From positions 12,490 through 76,489 of the forward strand of contig CAXBML010000013.1 of assembly GCA_963976875.1 (NCBI GenBank): a stretch of DNA of 64,000 nucleotides, given 5' to 3'. This stretch comes from Berkiella_A sp963976875. GTDB lineage: Bacteria > Pseudomonadota > Gammaproteobacteria > Berkiellales > Berkiellaceae. The notes beneath the pieces are model-generated. The model was given only the letters and a program-made list of their open reading frames with translations, was not told where the DNA came from and did not search any database. Within the stretch, counting starts at the first letter, position 1, and every line of letters begins with the position of its first letter. The translations under genes were made by a program, and so were the position numbers. Of this stretch, positions 28,062 through 36,903 are shown piece after piece.

Positions 28062-28385
28062 TCAGCTGTTATCAGCGTCAGATCCTTCTGGGCATAAGCC
28101 TTCAGGACTTTCAACTCTTGCCTTTAATTTTTGACCTGGCTTGAATGTCACCACTCTACGAGCGCTAATAGGCACATCCTTACCTGTTTTAGGATTACGA
28201 CCTGGTCGCTCTGGTTTATCCCTCAAGTCAAAATTACCAAAACCAGACACTTTAACAGATTCTCCATTCACCAGAGAAAGTCGCACCTGCTCAAAAAGCA
28301 AATCAACTAATTCTTTTGAATCGCGTTTGCTCATTCTCAAATCGGTTACCAAAGTTTCTGACAATTCAGATTTTGTTATTGACAT
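28062..28385 (-). CDS. ihfA: Integration host factor subunit alpha
   Basis: The 107-residue DNA-bending protein of the HU/IHF family has the beta-arm signature RPGRNPKTGKDVPISARRVVTFKPGQ. The N-terminus MSITKSELSETLVTDLRMSK is of IhfA type. IHF bends DNA in replication, transcription and integrase-mediated recombination, which may be relevant for the adjacent island. The tail after KLKARVE is extended and acidic (ESPEGLCPEGSDADNS). It follows pheT with a 3-bp gap, the standard arrangement. Confidence 0.95.
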   Translation of the reverse strand: MSITKSELSETLVTDLRMSKRDSKELVDLLFEQVRLSLVNGESVKVSGFGNFDLRDKPERPGRNPKTGKDVPISARRVVTFKPGQKLKARVESPEGLCPEGSDADNS

Positions 28386-28388
28386 AAA

Positions 28389-30806
28389 TTAATCCCTTAG
28401 TTCAGCTCCGAAATCCTTAGCTAAGCCAGCTATAATACCATCCATTAAATCACTAACCTCACTGTCTATTAGGGTGCGTGATGGATGCTGTAAGATCAAG
28501 CCCATCGCAATACTTTTTCTACCTAACGCGATACCTTTGCCTTTATATTCATCAAAAATATTTATTTTAACTAACCACTCCTTTGCTAAGTCGCCAACAA
28601 ATGTTGTTAAACTATCACTCAATACGGTCTGATCAACTATGACTGCTATATCTCGGCGTATCTCAGGGAACTTAGAAGGCCTCTGTAGTTTGGGAATATT
28701 TTTACTTTTAAACGGTGCTAAATCACAAGAAAACCAATATAAAGCACCATCAACATCCAGTTGTTTTTGTTTTTCTGGATTAAGTTTACCAATAATACCA
28801 ATTTTTTTCTCGCCACAATATATGCTCGCAGATTGTCCTTTTTGATTGATAACTTGATCATCCATGACATAACGCAAAGGCGGTTTTTGCGTTAATTGCC
28901 ATAATCGATTGACATGACTCTTCACATCATAAAAGTCGACATCTGAATTCGTTGTCCGCCAAGTTTCGGGCAAACGCTGACCATAGCAAACACCTGAAAT
29001 TTGTGCTTCTTGTTGCAGTTCGTCATTCTTATAAAAAAAACAATTTCCAACTTCAAACAGCATTAAGCGATGCTGTTGTCTGCGTTGGTTAAAAGAAACG
29101 GTTTTTAATAAGCCAGGCAACAAAGAATATCGCATTGTATCCATATCTTGAGAGATAGGGTTTAATAAGGCTAAGGTTTTTTCATCAGGGAATAAAATTT
29201 TCTGCCAATCACTATCTACAAAACTATAAGTAATCGCTTCATTATAGCCCATATCCACCATCGCTTTTTTTATACGTATTGTGGATATCATATCTTCTTG
29301 ACAACTAGGTACTAAAAAAGGCACTTTGGGTAACTCAGTTGGTACATTTTCATAACCGTAAACCCGTGCCAACTCTTCTATTAAATCAATTTCTAAATTA
29401 ATATCATATCGATAACTGGGTGGTTGTATACAAATACTTAACTCAGAGCTCTCAGGCAATACCCGACAGCCAATTCGTCCTAATAACGCTTTAACCTGTT
29501 CAGGCTCAAAGCTAATCCCCAAAATTTGCATGATTCGTTGATAACGCAAAGTAATAGGCTGCTTAGTCTCCAAGCTATCAGTTGTCATATCGAAAACTTC
29601 ACCAGCCTCTCCACCACAAATCTCTAGGATCAGGCCAGTCGCCCTCTCTATGGCTTTTGCTTGCAGCTCAGGATCAACGCCTCGTTCGAATCGAAATGCT
29701 GAATCTGTATGTAAGCCATACAGCCGTGCTTTACCGGCTTGGTGCACTTCACTAAATAAAGCACTCTCAAGTAATATATCCTTAGTACCTTCGGTAACAG
29801 CACTCTCTAAACCGCCCATCACACCGGCAATGGCGAGCGCTTTTTTGTCATCGGCAATGACTAAAGTATTATCTTTTAATTTAACTTCTTGTTCATCTAA
29901 TAAAATAATGGGTTCATCTTTTTTTGCCAGTCGAACCGTAATACCGCCTTCAAGCTTGGCTAAATCAAAAGCATGCATGGGTTGGCCCAATTCGAGCATG
30001 ACATAATTTAATATATCGACAACTGGATGAATGCAACGAATATCACCCCGTCTGAGTCTTTCTTGCATCCAAATAGGTGTGTTTTTAGTTTGGCCTGTCT
30101 TGATATTCTTAATGATACGCCCAACATAACGTGGACATTGTGCTTTGGCTTGTATATCGATATTAATTTTGGCATTGGATGAAGGCGGAATACTTTTAAT
30201 GTCCGGTGTTGTCAGTGGTGACTCCGTCAATACACTTAACTCTCTTGCCACCCCAATGGCACTTAAGCAATCGCCTCGGTTTGGGGTTAAATCAATTTCA
30301 ATGATTTTATCGTCTAGTGCTAAATAATCCCATACAGATTCACCCACAGGCGCATCTGGTGGCATAATCATAATACCATCGGACTGGGCGGCTGCAGACG
30401 AGGATAGGCCTAATTCTTTTTCTGATAACAACATACCAGGAGAAACAACGCCCTTTAGGGTGGCTGCCTCTAATACTTCACCATCTTTATGAATTTCAGA
30501 AAGATGCGCCCCCAGCATAGCGACCGCGACTTTAATATTAGGTGCGACGTTGCTAGCACCACAAACAAGCTCTATTTGCTTGCCCGTACTGTCCACACAA
30601 ACCTGACAGATAGTCAGTTTATCTGCGTTAGGGTGCTTTTTAGTCTCAACCACTTCGCCAATGATGACCCCTGAAAACAAAGCAGCAGCGTCTTCAACAC
30701 TATCCACTTCTAAACCCGCCATTGTGAGCAAGTGTACAATCTGTTCGAGACTGTATTTTTGTTGAATATTAACGTACTGCTGAATCCATTGTTGGCTAAA
30801 TTTCAC
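28389..30806 (-). CDS. pheT: Phenylalanyl-tRNA synthetase beta subunit
   Basis: This 805-residue beta subunit carries the N-terminal tRNA-binding EMAP-like domain (VEDAAALFSGVIIGEVVE, PNADKLTICQV), the B3/B4 editing region, the B5 domain (SYRYDINLEIDLIEELARVYGYENVP) and the C-terminal anticodon-binding fold. It forms an alpha2-beta2 enzyme with PheS, whose gene ends two bases upstream. Length agrees with the family (about 795). Confidence 0.97.
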   Translation of the reverse strand: MKFSQQWIQQYVNIQQKYSLEQIVHLLTMAGLEVDSVEDAAALFSGVIIGEVVETKKHPNADKLTICQVCVDSTGKQIELVCGASNVAPNIKVAVAMLGAHLSEIHKDGEVLEAATLKGVVSPGMLLSEKELGLSSSAAAQSDGIMIMPPDAPVGESVWDYLALDDKIIEIDLTPNRGDCLSAIGVARELSVLTESPLTTPDIKSIPPSSNAKINIDIQAKAQCPRYVGRIIKNIKTGQTKNTPIWMQERLRRGDIRCIHPVVDILNYVMLELGQPMHAFDLAKLEGGITVRLAKKDEPIILLDEQEVKLKDNTLVIADDKKALAIAGVMGGLESAVTEGTKDILLESALFSEVHQAGKARLYGLHTDSAFRFERGVDPELQAKAIERATGLILEICGGEAGEVFDMTTDSLETKQPITLRYQRIMQILGISFEPEQVKALLGRIGCRVLPESSELSICIQPPSYRYDINLEIDLIEELARVYGYENVPTELPKVPFLVPSCQEDMISTIRIKKAMVDMGYNEAITYSFVDSDWQKILFPDEKTLALLNPISQDMDTMRYSLLPGLLKTVSFNQRRQQHRLMLFEVGNCFFYKNDELQQEAQISGVCYGQRLPETWRTTNSDVDFYDVKSHVNRLWQLTQKPPLRYVMDDQVINQKGQSASIYCGEKKIGIIGKLNPEKQKQLDVDGALYWFSCDLAPFKSKNIPKLQRPSKFPEIRRDIAVIVDQTVLSDSLTTFVGDLAKEWLVKINIFDEYKGKGIALGRKSIAMGLILQHPSRTLIDSEVSDLMDGIIAGLAKDFGAELRD

Positions 30807-30808
30807 TA

Positions 30809-31831
30809 TTACACACCGCTAAATTGGTTTAATACTCGAACATCATTTTCAAATAATAATCTGATATCATCGACTTCATATCGCAACATGGCTAAACGCT
30901 CAACCCCCATGCCAAAAGCGAAACCTGTATATTTTTGCTCATCCACTTTGACATACGAAAGGACTTTGGGATGCACCATACCGCAACCTAAAATTTCCAG
31001 CCACCCTGTTTGTTTACAAACGCGACAACCTTGCCCTTTACACTTAACACAGCCAATATCCACTTCTGCAGAAGGCTCGGTAAATGGAAAATATGAAGAG
31101 CGAAAACGTGTTTTAACACTTTGCTCAAAAAAGGCCTCTAAAAATGCCTCAATGATGCCTTTAAGATGTACAAACGTCACGCCCTCATCCAACATTAACC
31201 CCTCAACCTGATGAAACATAGGGGTATGTGTCATATCAGAGTCACAGCGATAGACTTTACCTGGCATGATGATGCGTATGGGGGCACCCTGCTGTTCTAA
31301 AGCACGTATTTGTACTGGCGATGTGTGTGTTCGCAATAAGGTACTATTTTCAAAATAAAACGTATCATGCATTGCGCGCGCTGGATGATGCTCAGGAATA
31401 TTAAGCGACTCAAAGTTGTAATATTCATGTTCAACCTCTGGTCCTTCTTTCACAGAAAAACCCATCTGTGAAAAAATATGACTAATGCGTTCTATTGTAG
31501 TGGTCACGGGGTGCAATGAACCTAAAACCGCGGATTCTCCGGGCAAAGTCACATCTATCCTTTCTTTTTCTTGTTGTAAAGCAATCTGCTCAGCTTCTAA
31601 TGTCTGCTTTCTCTGGGTGAGAATATCTTGAAAGGTGGATTTAACCTGGTTGATTTGTTGGCCAACAGCGCGTTTTTCCTCAGGAGGCAGAGCTTTGAGG
31701 CTTTTTAATATATCTGTAAACTGGCCTTTTTTGCCTAAAAATTTGACTCGTACTTGATCTAAGCTTTGAGTATCATTGGCTTGAGCAATATCTTGTTTTG
31801 CTCTATCTAATAAAGAGTGAATATCGTCCAT
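30809..31831 (-). CDS. pheS: Phenylalanyl-tRNA synthetase alpha subunit
   Basis: This 340-residue class II synthetase catalytic subunit contains motif 2 (RTHTSPVQIRAL), FHQVEGLMLDEGVTF and motif 3 (GFAFGMGVERLAMLRY), with the zinc-ribbon-like CVKCKGQGCRVCKQTG insertion seen in some bacteria. The ATG is preceded by GTGAGGATTCG. A terminator-like hairpin lies immediately upstream, suggesting attenuation as for E. coli pheST. Confidence 0.97.
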   Translation of the reverse strand: MDDIHSLLDRAKQDIAQANDTQSLDQVRVKFLGKKGQFTDILKSLKALPPEEKRAVGQQINQVKSTFQDILTQRKQTLEAEQIALQQEKERIDVTLPGESAVLGSLHPVTTTIERISHIFSQMGFSVKEGPEVEHEYYNFESLNIPEHHPARAMHDTFYFENSTLLRTHTSPVQIRALEQQGAPIRIIMPGKVYRCDSDMTHTPMFHQVEGLMLDEGVTFVHLKGIIEAFLEAFFEQSVKTRFRSSYFPFTEPSAEVDIGCVKCKGQGCRVCKQTGWLEILGCGMVHPKVLSYVKVDEQKYTGFAFGMGVERLAMLRYEVDDIRLLFENDVRVLNQFSGV

Positions 31832-31842
31832 CGAATCCTCAC

Positions 31843-31872
31843 AAAAAAAGGGAAGAATAGACTTCCCTTTTT
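31843..31872 (-). terminator. Terminator/attenuator hairpin upstream of pheS, with possible leader peptide
   Basis: On the minus strand AAAAAGGGAAG and CTTCCCTTTTT pair as an 11-bp stem with a 6-nt loop, and a T-run continues to 31843. The hairpin ends 12 bases before the pheS start. In E. coli the pheM attenuator occupies the same place between rplT and pheS. A short frame starting at 31881 reads MRYKKGSLFFPFFVRIRWTI and contains four Phe codons. Because those codons lie in the terminator arm and T-run themselves, they may be incidental. Confidence 0.7.
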
Positions 31873-31900
31873 GTATCGCATCTTGTCGTCCAGTAATAGT

Positions 31901-32257
31901 CTACTGTAACGCTGCTTTTGCTTTTTCAGCTATGGCGGTGAATGCTTGGCTATCAAATACAGCCAATTCAGCCAAATTTTTACGATCGATTTCAATGGCT
32001 GCTTTTTTCAAGCCGCCCATAAAACGACTGTAAGAAAGACCATTTTGTCTTGCTGCAGCATTAATACGAATAATCCATAATGAACGGAATACACGTTTCT
32101 TTTGCTTTCTATCGCGATAAGCGTATTGACCTGCTTTGGTGACTGCTTGTTTAGCAACCTTGTACGTTCTACTTCTTGCGCCGTAATAACCACGGGCTGC
32201 TTTTAGAACTTTTTTGTGACGTTTACGTGCGGTCACACCGCGTTTAACTCTTGCCAT
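31901..32257 (-). CDS. rplT: 50S ribosomal protein L20
   Basis: This 118-residue protein starts MARVKRGVTARKRHKKVLKA and includes ARSRTYKVAKQAVTKAGQYAYRDRKQKKR (abbreviated), the classic L20 N-terminal extension and globular domain. L20 assembles 23S rRNA and in E. coli represses its own operon by binding rpmI-proximal mRNA. It follows rpmI by 13 bp in the conserved infC-rpmI-rplT order. Confidence 0.98.
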   Translation of the reverse strand: MARVKRGVTARKRHKKVLKAARGYYGARSRTYKVAKQAVTKAGQYAYRDRKQKKRVFRSLWIIRINAAARQNGLSYSRFMGGLKKAAIEIDRKNLAELAVFDSQAFTAIAEKAKAALQ

Positions 32258-32270
32258 GAACTGCCTCTAC

Positions 32271-32480
32271 TTATTGTGCTCTTAACATTTTTACAACTAA
32301 TTTTGCGTCTTGTGGTGCCATCACACCATTTGCTCTTGCAGCACGCACTCTTTTAGTTGATTGTTTTGTTTTAATGTGAGCCCTATTTGCTCGACGGAAT
32401 CGAACTTTTCCAGAGGCTGTGATTTTAAAACGTTTCGCGGCACCACGAAGCGTTTTTAACTTTTTACGTACTTTTGCCAT
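32271..32480 (-). CDS. rpmI: 50S ribosomal protein L35
   Basis: The 69-residue basic protein has the L35 pattern KLKTLRGAAKRFKITASGKV followed by RRANRAHIKTKQSTKRVR. I take the second ATG as the start because GGAG lies nine bases before it; the first ATG, two codons earlier at 32486, is only three bases from that site. L35 lies between infC and rplT as expected. Confidence 0.95.
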   Translation of the reverse strand: MAKVRKKLKTLRGAAKRFKITASGKVRFRRANRAHIKTKQSTKRVRAARANGVMAPQDAKLVVKMLRAQ

Positions 32481-32497
32481 TTTCATAAACTCCGCAT

Positions 32498-33046
32498 TTA
32501 CTTTTTACTTTTAGGTGAAATAACCATAATCATTTGGCGGCCTTCCATTTTCGGCTCTTGATCGACTGTACCGACATCAACGATATCGAGTTTTATCCGA
32601 TCAAACTGTTTGGCGCCAAGTTCTTTGTGGGCGATTTCACGACCTTTAAATCTAACCGTGACTTTTACTTTGTCGCCCTGTTCTAGGAATCCTTTCAGGT
32701 TGCGTAGTTTTACCTGGTAATCCCCATCTTCTGTCACGGGCCGTAACTTAACTTCTTTCAGTTTTTGAGCTTTTTGTTTTTTCTTGGTCTTATTTTGACC
32801 ATAAACAAATTTGCCATAATCCATCACTCGGACAACGGGTGGATTAGCATTGGGTGAAACCTCAACTAAATCTAGCCCTAACTTCTCTGCAATTTTTATT
32901 GCTTCCATTTTACTCATAACCCCTTCACCTTCGCCGGGGGCTAGGATTGATGGATCGAGTATATTTTCTTTGTCAATAAGCCTGACTTCTCTTGCAGTGA
33001 TGTCTTTATTAATCCGAACACCTGGACCTTTAGTTCTTGAGCTAAT
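32498..33046 (-). CDS. infC: Translation initiation factor IF-3 with AUU start codon
   Basis: The conserved protein extends 43 codons beyond the first ATG (32917) to an ATT codon preceded by GGGAGG at a good distance. This gives 182 residues beginning (I/M)SSRTKGPGVRINKDITARE. AUU initiation is the hallmark of infC and the basis of IF-3 autoregulation. The N-domain contains VRVMDYGKFVYGQNKTKKKQ and the C-domain ends EGRQMIMVISPKSKK. A segment ENILDPSILAPGEGEGVMSK is about ten residues longer than the equivalent loop in E. coli IF-3. Confidence 0.96.
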   Translation of the reverse strand: MSSRTKGPGVRINKDITAREVRLIDKENILDPSILAPGEGEGVMSKMEAIKIAEKLGLDLVEVSPNANPPVVRVMDYGKFVYGQNKTKKKQKAQKLKEVKLRPVTEDGDYQVKLRNLKGFLEQGDKVKVTVRFKGREIAHKELGAKQFDRIKLDIVDVGTVDQEPKMEGRQMIMVISPKSKK

Positions 33047-33084
33047 TTCTTTTTCCTCCCAAGTTTATTCTAGATACACAGAAA

Positions 33085-34992
33085 CTAATTAGTTAACTCA
33101 CACTCTTTTTCTATAATCTGAATGAATGCTTCAAGACTCTTCGTCCCTAGATCCTCGCCTGAACGCGCCCTAATAGCTACTGCACTTTCTTCTACTTCAC
33201 GATCCCCTACTACTAGCAAATATGGGACACGTTGAATAGTATGCTCGCGAATTTTAAACCCTATTTTCTCATTTCTCAAGTCAGTAACAACTCTTATGCC
33301 TCTTTTTTGCAAATTCTTTGCAATTTTGTCAGCATATTCGACATGAGCGTCTGTTATATTCAAGACAGCCACCTGAATAGGAGCTAACCAAGTTGGAAAA
33401 GCACCTGTATGCTCCTCAATCAACATTCCTATGAATCTTTCAAGAGAACCCAATATAGCACGGTGCAACATTACGGGCGTTTGCTTGCTACCATCTTCGG
33501 CGACATATTGGGCACCTAAGCGAGCTGGCATAGAAAAATCAACCTGAATTGTGCCGCACTGCCAAACACGCCCAATACAGTCTTTGAGTGAAAATTCAAT
33601 TTTGGGCCCGTAAAATGCCCCTTCTCCCGGTAATAGCTCCCAATCCAGTCCAGCGGTATCTAAAGCTGTTTGCAAAGCCAATTCTGCTTTATCCCAAATA
33701 GCATCGTCACCGACGCGTTTTTCAGGCCGTGTTGAAAGCTTGATTAGAATTTTATCGAAACCGAAGTCGTTGTAAACATCAAACAACATTTGATTAAAAA
33801 GAGACACTTCGCTTTGTATCTGATCTTCTGTACAAAATATATGTGCATCATCTTGCACAAAGCCTCTCACACGCATCAAACCATGCAACGCGCCTGACGG
33901 CTCATTGCGATGACAAGAACCAAATTCAGCAAGTCTTAATGGTAAATCTCTATAGCTTTTAACGCCTTTATTATATATCTGTACATGACAAGGACAGTTC
34001 ATAGGTTTAACGGCGTATTGGCGCCCTTCTGTCTCTACAGTAAACATTTCTTTACCAAACATTTCCCAATGGCCGGATTTTTCCCAAAGAGATAAATCGA
34101 CAATTTCAGGAGTATTCACTTCTTGGTAGCCATGATTTCTCAGTGTGCGTCTAATATATTGTTGAACTTGTTGATAGATTTCCCAGCCTTTCGCATGCCA
34201 AAAAACCATACCAGGCGCTTCTTCTTGCATATGAAATAAGTCTAGTTTGGCTGCAATTTTTCGGTGATCTCTTTTTTCTGCTTCTTCTAACTGAAATAAA
34301 TAAGCCTTGAGGTCTTTCTTATCTGCCCAACATGTACCATAAACGCGCTGTAACATTTCATTTTCGGCATTGCCTTCCCAATAAGCCCCGGCCAACTTCA
34401 TTAATTTAAATGCCTGAATACGACCTGTGCTGGGTACATGCGGGCCACGACATAAATCAATGAAATCGCCTTGTTGATAAAAAGAAAGTACTTGTCCCTC
34501 TGGAATTCTTTCAATCAGTTTTATTTTATAGAATTCACCCATAGCCTTGAATTTTTCTATGGCTTCTTCACGTGTCAACTCATGTCGAGTGACCGTTAAA
34601 TTCTGTTTAACCAGCTCTTTCATTTTCTTTTCAAAGAGAACTAAATCCTCAGGGGTAAAGGCCCTTTCAAAAGCAAAATCATAATAAAAACCATTTTCAA
34701 TCACAGGGCCAATGGTCACTTGCGCTTCAGGATAAACAGACTGGACCGCCTGAGCTAACAAGTGTGCGCACGAATGCCGCAAAACATCTACGCCCTCTGG
34801 ATCCTCTGCAGTTACAATAATTAGTTTGCAATCTGCCTTTATTGTGGTGGTGATATCAACAACATCGTCATTTATTTTTGCTGCCAAAGCACGCTTAGCG
34901 AGTTTTGGGCTAATTTGTTTGGCAACCTCTAAAGCAGAGACTTCATTTTCAAAGGAGAGGGATTCACCATCCGCAAGAGTAATCACAGGCAT
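33085..34992 (-). CDS. thrS: Threonyl-tRNA synthetase
   Basis: The 635-residue class II synthetase has an N-terminal TGS domain (ITLADGESLSFENEVSALEV), the editing domain with HSCAHLLAQAVQ and CRGPHVPSTG, the catalytic core (MNCPCHVQIYNKG with zinc-binding Cys, FRNEPSGALHGLMRVRGF-like motif 2, AILGSLERFIGMLIEE motif 3) and an anticodon-binding C-terminus. Length equals the family norm of about 640. It heads the translation operon; infC begins 38 bp downstream. The 263-bp upstream region shows no recognised operator. Confidence 0.98.
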   Translation of the reverse strand: MPVITLADGESLSFENEVSALEVAKQISPKLAKRALAAKINDDVVDITTTIKADCKLIIVTAEDPEGVDVLRHSCAHLLAQAVQSVYPEAQVTIGPVIENGFYYDFAFERAFTPEDLVLFEKKMKELVKQNLTVTRHELTREEAIEKFKAMGEFYKIKLIERIPEGQVLSFYQQGDFIDLCRGPHVPSTGRIQAFKLMKLAGAYWEGNAENEMLQRVYGTCWADKKDLKAYLFQLEEAEKRDHRKIAAKLDLFHMQEEAPGMVFWHAKGWEIYQQVQQYIRRTLRNHGYQEVNTPEIVDLSLWEKSGHWEMFGKEMFTVETEGRQYAVKPMNCPCHVQIYNKGVKSYRDLPLRLAEFGSCHRNEPSGALHGLMRVRGFVQDDAHIFCTEDQIQSEVSLFNQMLFDVYNDFGFDKILIKLSTRPEKRVGDDAIWDKAELALQTALDTAGLDWELLPGEGAFYGPKIEFSLKDCIGRVWQCGTIQVDFSMPARLGAQYVAEDGSKQTPVMLHRAILGSLERFIGMLIEEHTGAFPTWLAPIQVAVLNITDAHVEYADKIAKNLQKRGIRVVTDLRNEKIGFKIREHTIQRVPYLLVVGDREVEESAVAIRARSGEDLGTKSLEAFIQIIEKECELTN

Positions 34993-35255
34993 AATTGAGT
35001 TCCATACATTTTTACAGCGACATCAAAAAATAGATAAATTTTTGGAAAATTTTCAAGACCTACAATATTACAGCAATTAGAAGTTGTTGAACATTCCTAT
35101 TAAAACTCTCTACTGCGATTAAACTCAACCATCACTAAGTTTTTTAACAAACACAAACTGTCTTGCATATAGTCTAAGATTAAATTAATGGGCTGAAGTC
35201 ACCCCCCTATTGCTGTTTATATTTACCGTTCTGAAGGGGCAAAAGAGGAAGCAAA

Positions 35256-36086
35256 ATGGAAGAAATCATAAAAAATTTACAAGAAAAAATCGCTAATAAC
35301 CAAATGAAACTACCGACCCAACCAGAAGTTGCGGTGAAAATTAGAGAAGTCGAAAGCGACCCGAATATTGAAGCGGTTAAGTTGGCCACTATCATTAATA
35401 AAGATCCAGGTTTGACCGCCCGCATTATCAAAATCGCCAATAGCCCTCTTATGAGGGGGAAAGTACAAATTGATTCACTGCCTTCTGCCATCAACCGTTT
35501 AGGGTTTCGGTTTGTGTGTAATACCGCAACCGGTTTAGCAATGGAACAAATATTCCAAGCGACCAATGAAACCATCGATAAATGGATGTATAGCGTTTGG
35601 GCTGAAAGTGCAGAAGTCGCTGCTATTTCATACGTGATTGCAAAGCACTATGCGCAAGTACCAGGCGATGTGGCCAGTCTGGCTGGATTAATGCACAAAA
35701 TTGGTATTTTACCTATTTTAACTTATGCACAAGATCATGATGAATTGTTAGATGACGAAGAAAAACTAGATAATTTAATTAAAAATTTCCATCCAATATT
35801 AAGTGAGGCCATATTAACCGCTTGGCAGTTCCCTGTTGAAATTACCTCTATTCCGCAAAATATTTTGCACCATACCAGTGGAAAAGATGAATGTATTTTA
35901 TTATCAGATGTTGTTCGAGTCTCGATTGATTTGTATGAACAAAAAATAGGGCATGATGTGAATTGTGAAATAAATGCAGATTCATATAAAAGATTAGGGA
36001 TAGAACCAAATATTAAGATTTCAGAACATGAAAACTTACAAAAAGATTTGGACGAAGTTCTCAGTATATACAACACTAAGCATTAA
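35256..36086 (+). CDS. HDOD-domain signalling protein
   Basis: The 276-residue protein is covered by one HDOD domain (about residues 15-215): LPTQPEVAVKIREVESDPN, then INKDPGLTARIIKIANSPL, and LAGLMHKIGILPILTYAQ. The last replaces the catalytic HD pair of true HD phosphohydrolases with H-K, typical for this non-catalytic family. HDOD proteins are found in regulation of c-di-GMP signalling and cell behaviour. It is divergent from thrS and preceded by AGAGGAAGC. Confidence 0.88.
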   Translation: MEEIIKNLQEKIANNQMKLPTQPEVAVKIREVESDPNIEAVKLATIINKDPGLTARIIKIANSPLMRGKVQIDSLPSAINRLGFRFVCNTATGLAMEQIFQATNETIDKWMYSVWAESAEVAAISYVIAKHYAQVPGDVASLAGLMHKIGILPILTYAQDHDELLDDEEKLDNLIKNFHPILSEAILTAWQFPVEITSIPQNILHHTSGKDECILLSDVVRVSIDLYEQKIGHDVNCEINADSYKRLGIEPNIKISEHENLQKDLDEVLSIYNTKH

Positions 36087-36178
36087 CACCGCTTAATAGA
36101 TAGCGTATAGTGAAACTATAAAAAGGACTTTATCGACGTAGTATTAAGTAATTAGTTGTAGTTCGGTAGGGTTAAAAA

Positions 36179-36595
36179 ATGTTACAAAAATTTAAAAAGA
36201 ACATAGGCTTATTCATAGTCATTGTCAGTATGTCACTCGCACTGCCTGCTTTTGCACATTCTGGCAGTAATCATAATCATAAGAAGTTTTCACCAGAAAG
36301 TGTGTACTGGAGTAATAGTCAATACCACAAAGCACAACATGGTAGAGTCTATCCTAAGGGTTACTCGGGCCGTTATCCATATCCCAGCTATTATTATGAA
36401 TATGGAAAAAACAAATATTTAAAAAGCTATTATAAATATCGTTATAATTATCATTATTATGACAAACAAAGCTGGTTAACCTTTTCTAGAAGCCAAGATT
36501 ATAAAAAATATTATCGCTTCCAACCCACGCAGCAAAATGAAAGACAAACGAACCAAAATGAATATTATAATTATCGCTACAGAAGATTAAAATAA
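36179..36595 (+). CDS. Tyrosine-rich secreted protein, paralogue 1
   Basis: This 138-residue protein has a Sec signal peptide ending LALPAFA, then mature HSGSNHNHKK. About a quarter of the mature chain is Tyr, in clusters such as YPYPSYYYEYGKNKY and YKYRYNYHYY, with Arg/Lys and Asn around them. It shares the post-cleavage HSGS(N/K)H motif and composition with the product of the gene at 36904. Function unknown; the composition suggests a surface or matrix protein, perhaps cross-linked through tyrosines, which is inference. Confidence 0.75.
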   Translation: MLQKFKKNIGLFIVIVSMSLALPAFAHSGSNHNHKKFSPESVYWSNSQYHKAQHGRVYPKGYSGRYPYPSYYYEYGKNKYLKSYYKYRYNYHYYDKQSWLTFSRSQDYKKYYRFQPTQQNERQTNQNEYYNYRYRRLK

Positions 36596-36645
36596 AGGTT
36601 CTAAATACCCATATCATAAGTACCTTTCCAATTTCCCACCCCCAC

Positions 36646-36706
36646 TAGATTCCGCGGCTTGCCCGCGGAATCTAATGAGCACTGGTTCCCGCGGGCAAGC
36701 CGCGGG
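36646..36706. repeat. Double palindrome, REP-like copies 2 and 3
   Basis: The first palindrome has 12-bp perfect arms, TAGATTCCGCGG (36646-36657) and CCGCGGAATCTA (36663-36674). The second has 8-bp arms, TCCCGCGG (36687-36694) and CCGCGGGA (36700-36707). The loops CTTGC and GCAAG are reverse complements, so the two hairpins are inverted copies of one element. The downstream GACGTAG and GTCGCC match the copy at 14029. Confidence 0.65.
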
Positions 36707-36723
36707 ACGTAGGAGAAAGGTGT

Positions 36724-36750
36724 CGCCATCAGTTCTGATGGCGTTTTTTT
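36724..36750 (+). terminator. Rho-independent terminator after tyrosine-rich gene 1
   Basis: Perfect arms CGCCATCAG (36724-36732) and CTGATGGCG (36735-36743) are followed by seven T residues. It separates the two tyrosine-rich genes into distinct transcripts. Confidence 0.88.
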
Positions 36751-36903
36751 GTCCTACCACCATACTCTTGATTTTAAAAAAAATAAATTAACTCTTTCAA
36801 AGGTATTGCACCAACTAACCGAGGGCGTATACTGAAGAGATATAGATATAAATACAGGGAGTGTTTTCCAATATATAGGGCAGTAATTTTGCAGGTGGTT
36901 AAA

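Noticed and set aside
32008..32193. A 61-codon minus-strand frame inside rplT
   Set aside because: It is an alternate frame of the ribosomal protein gene.
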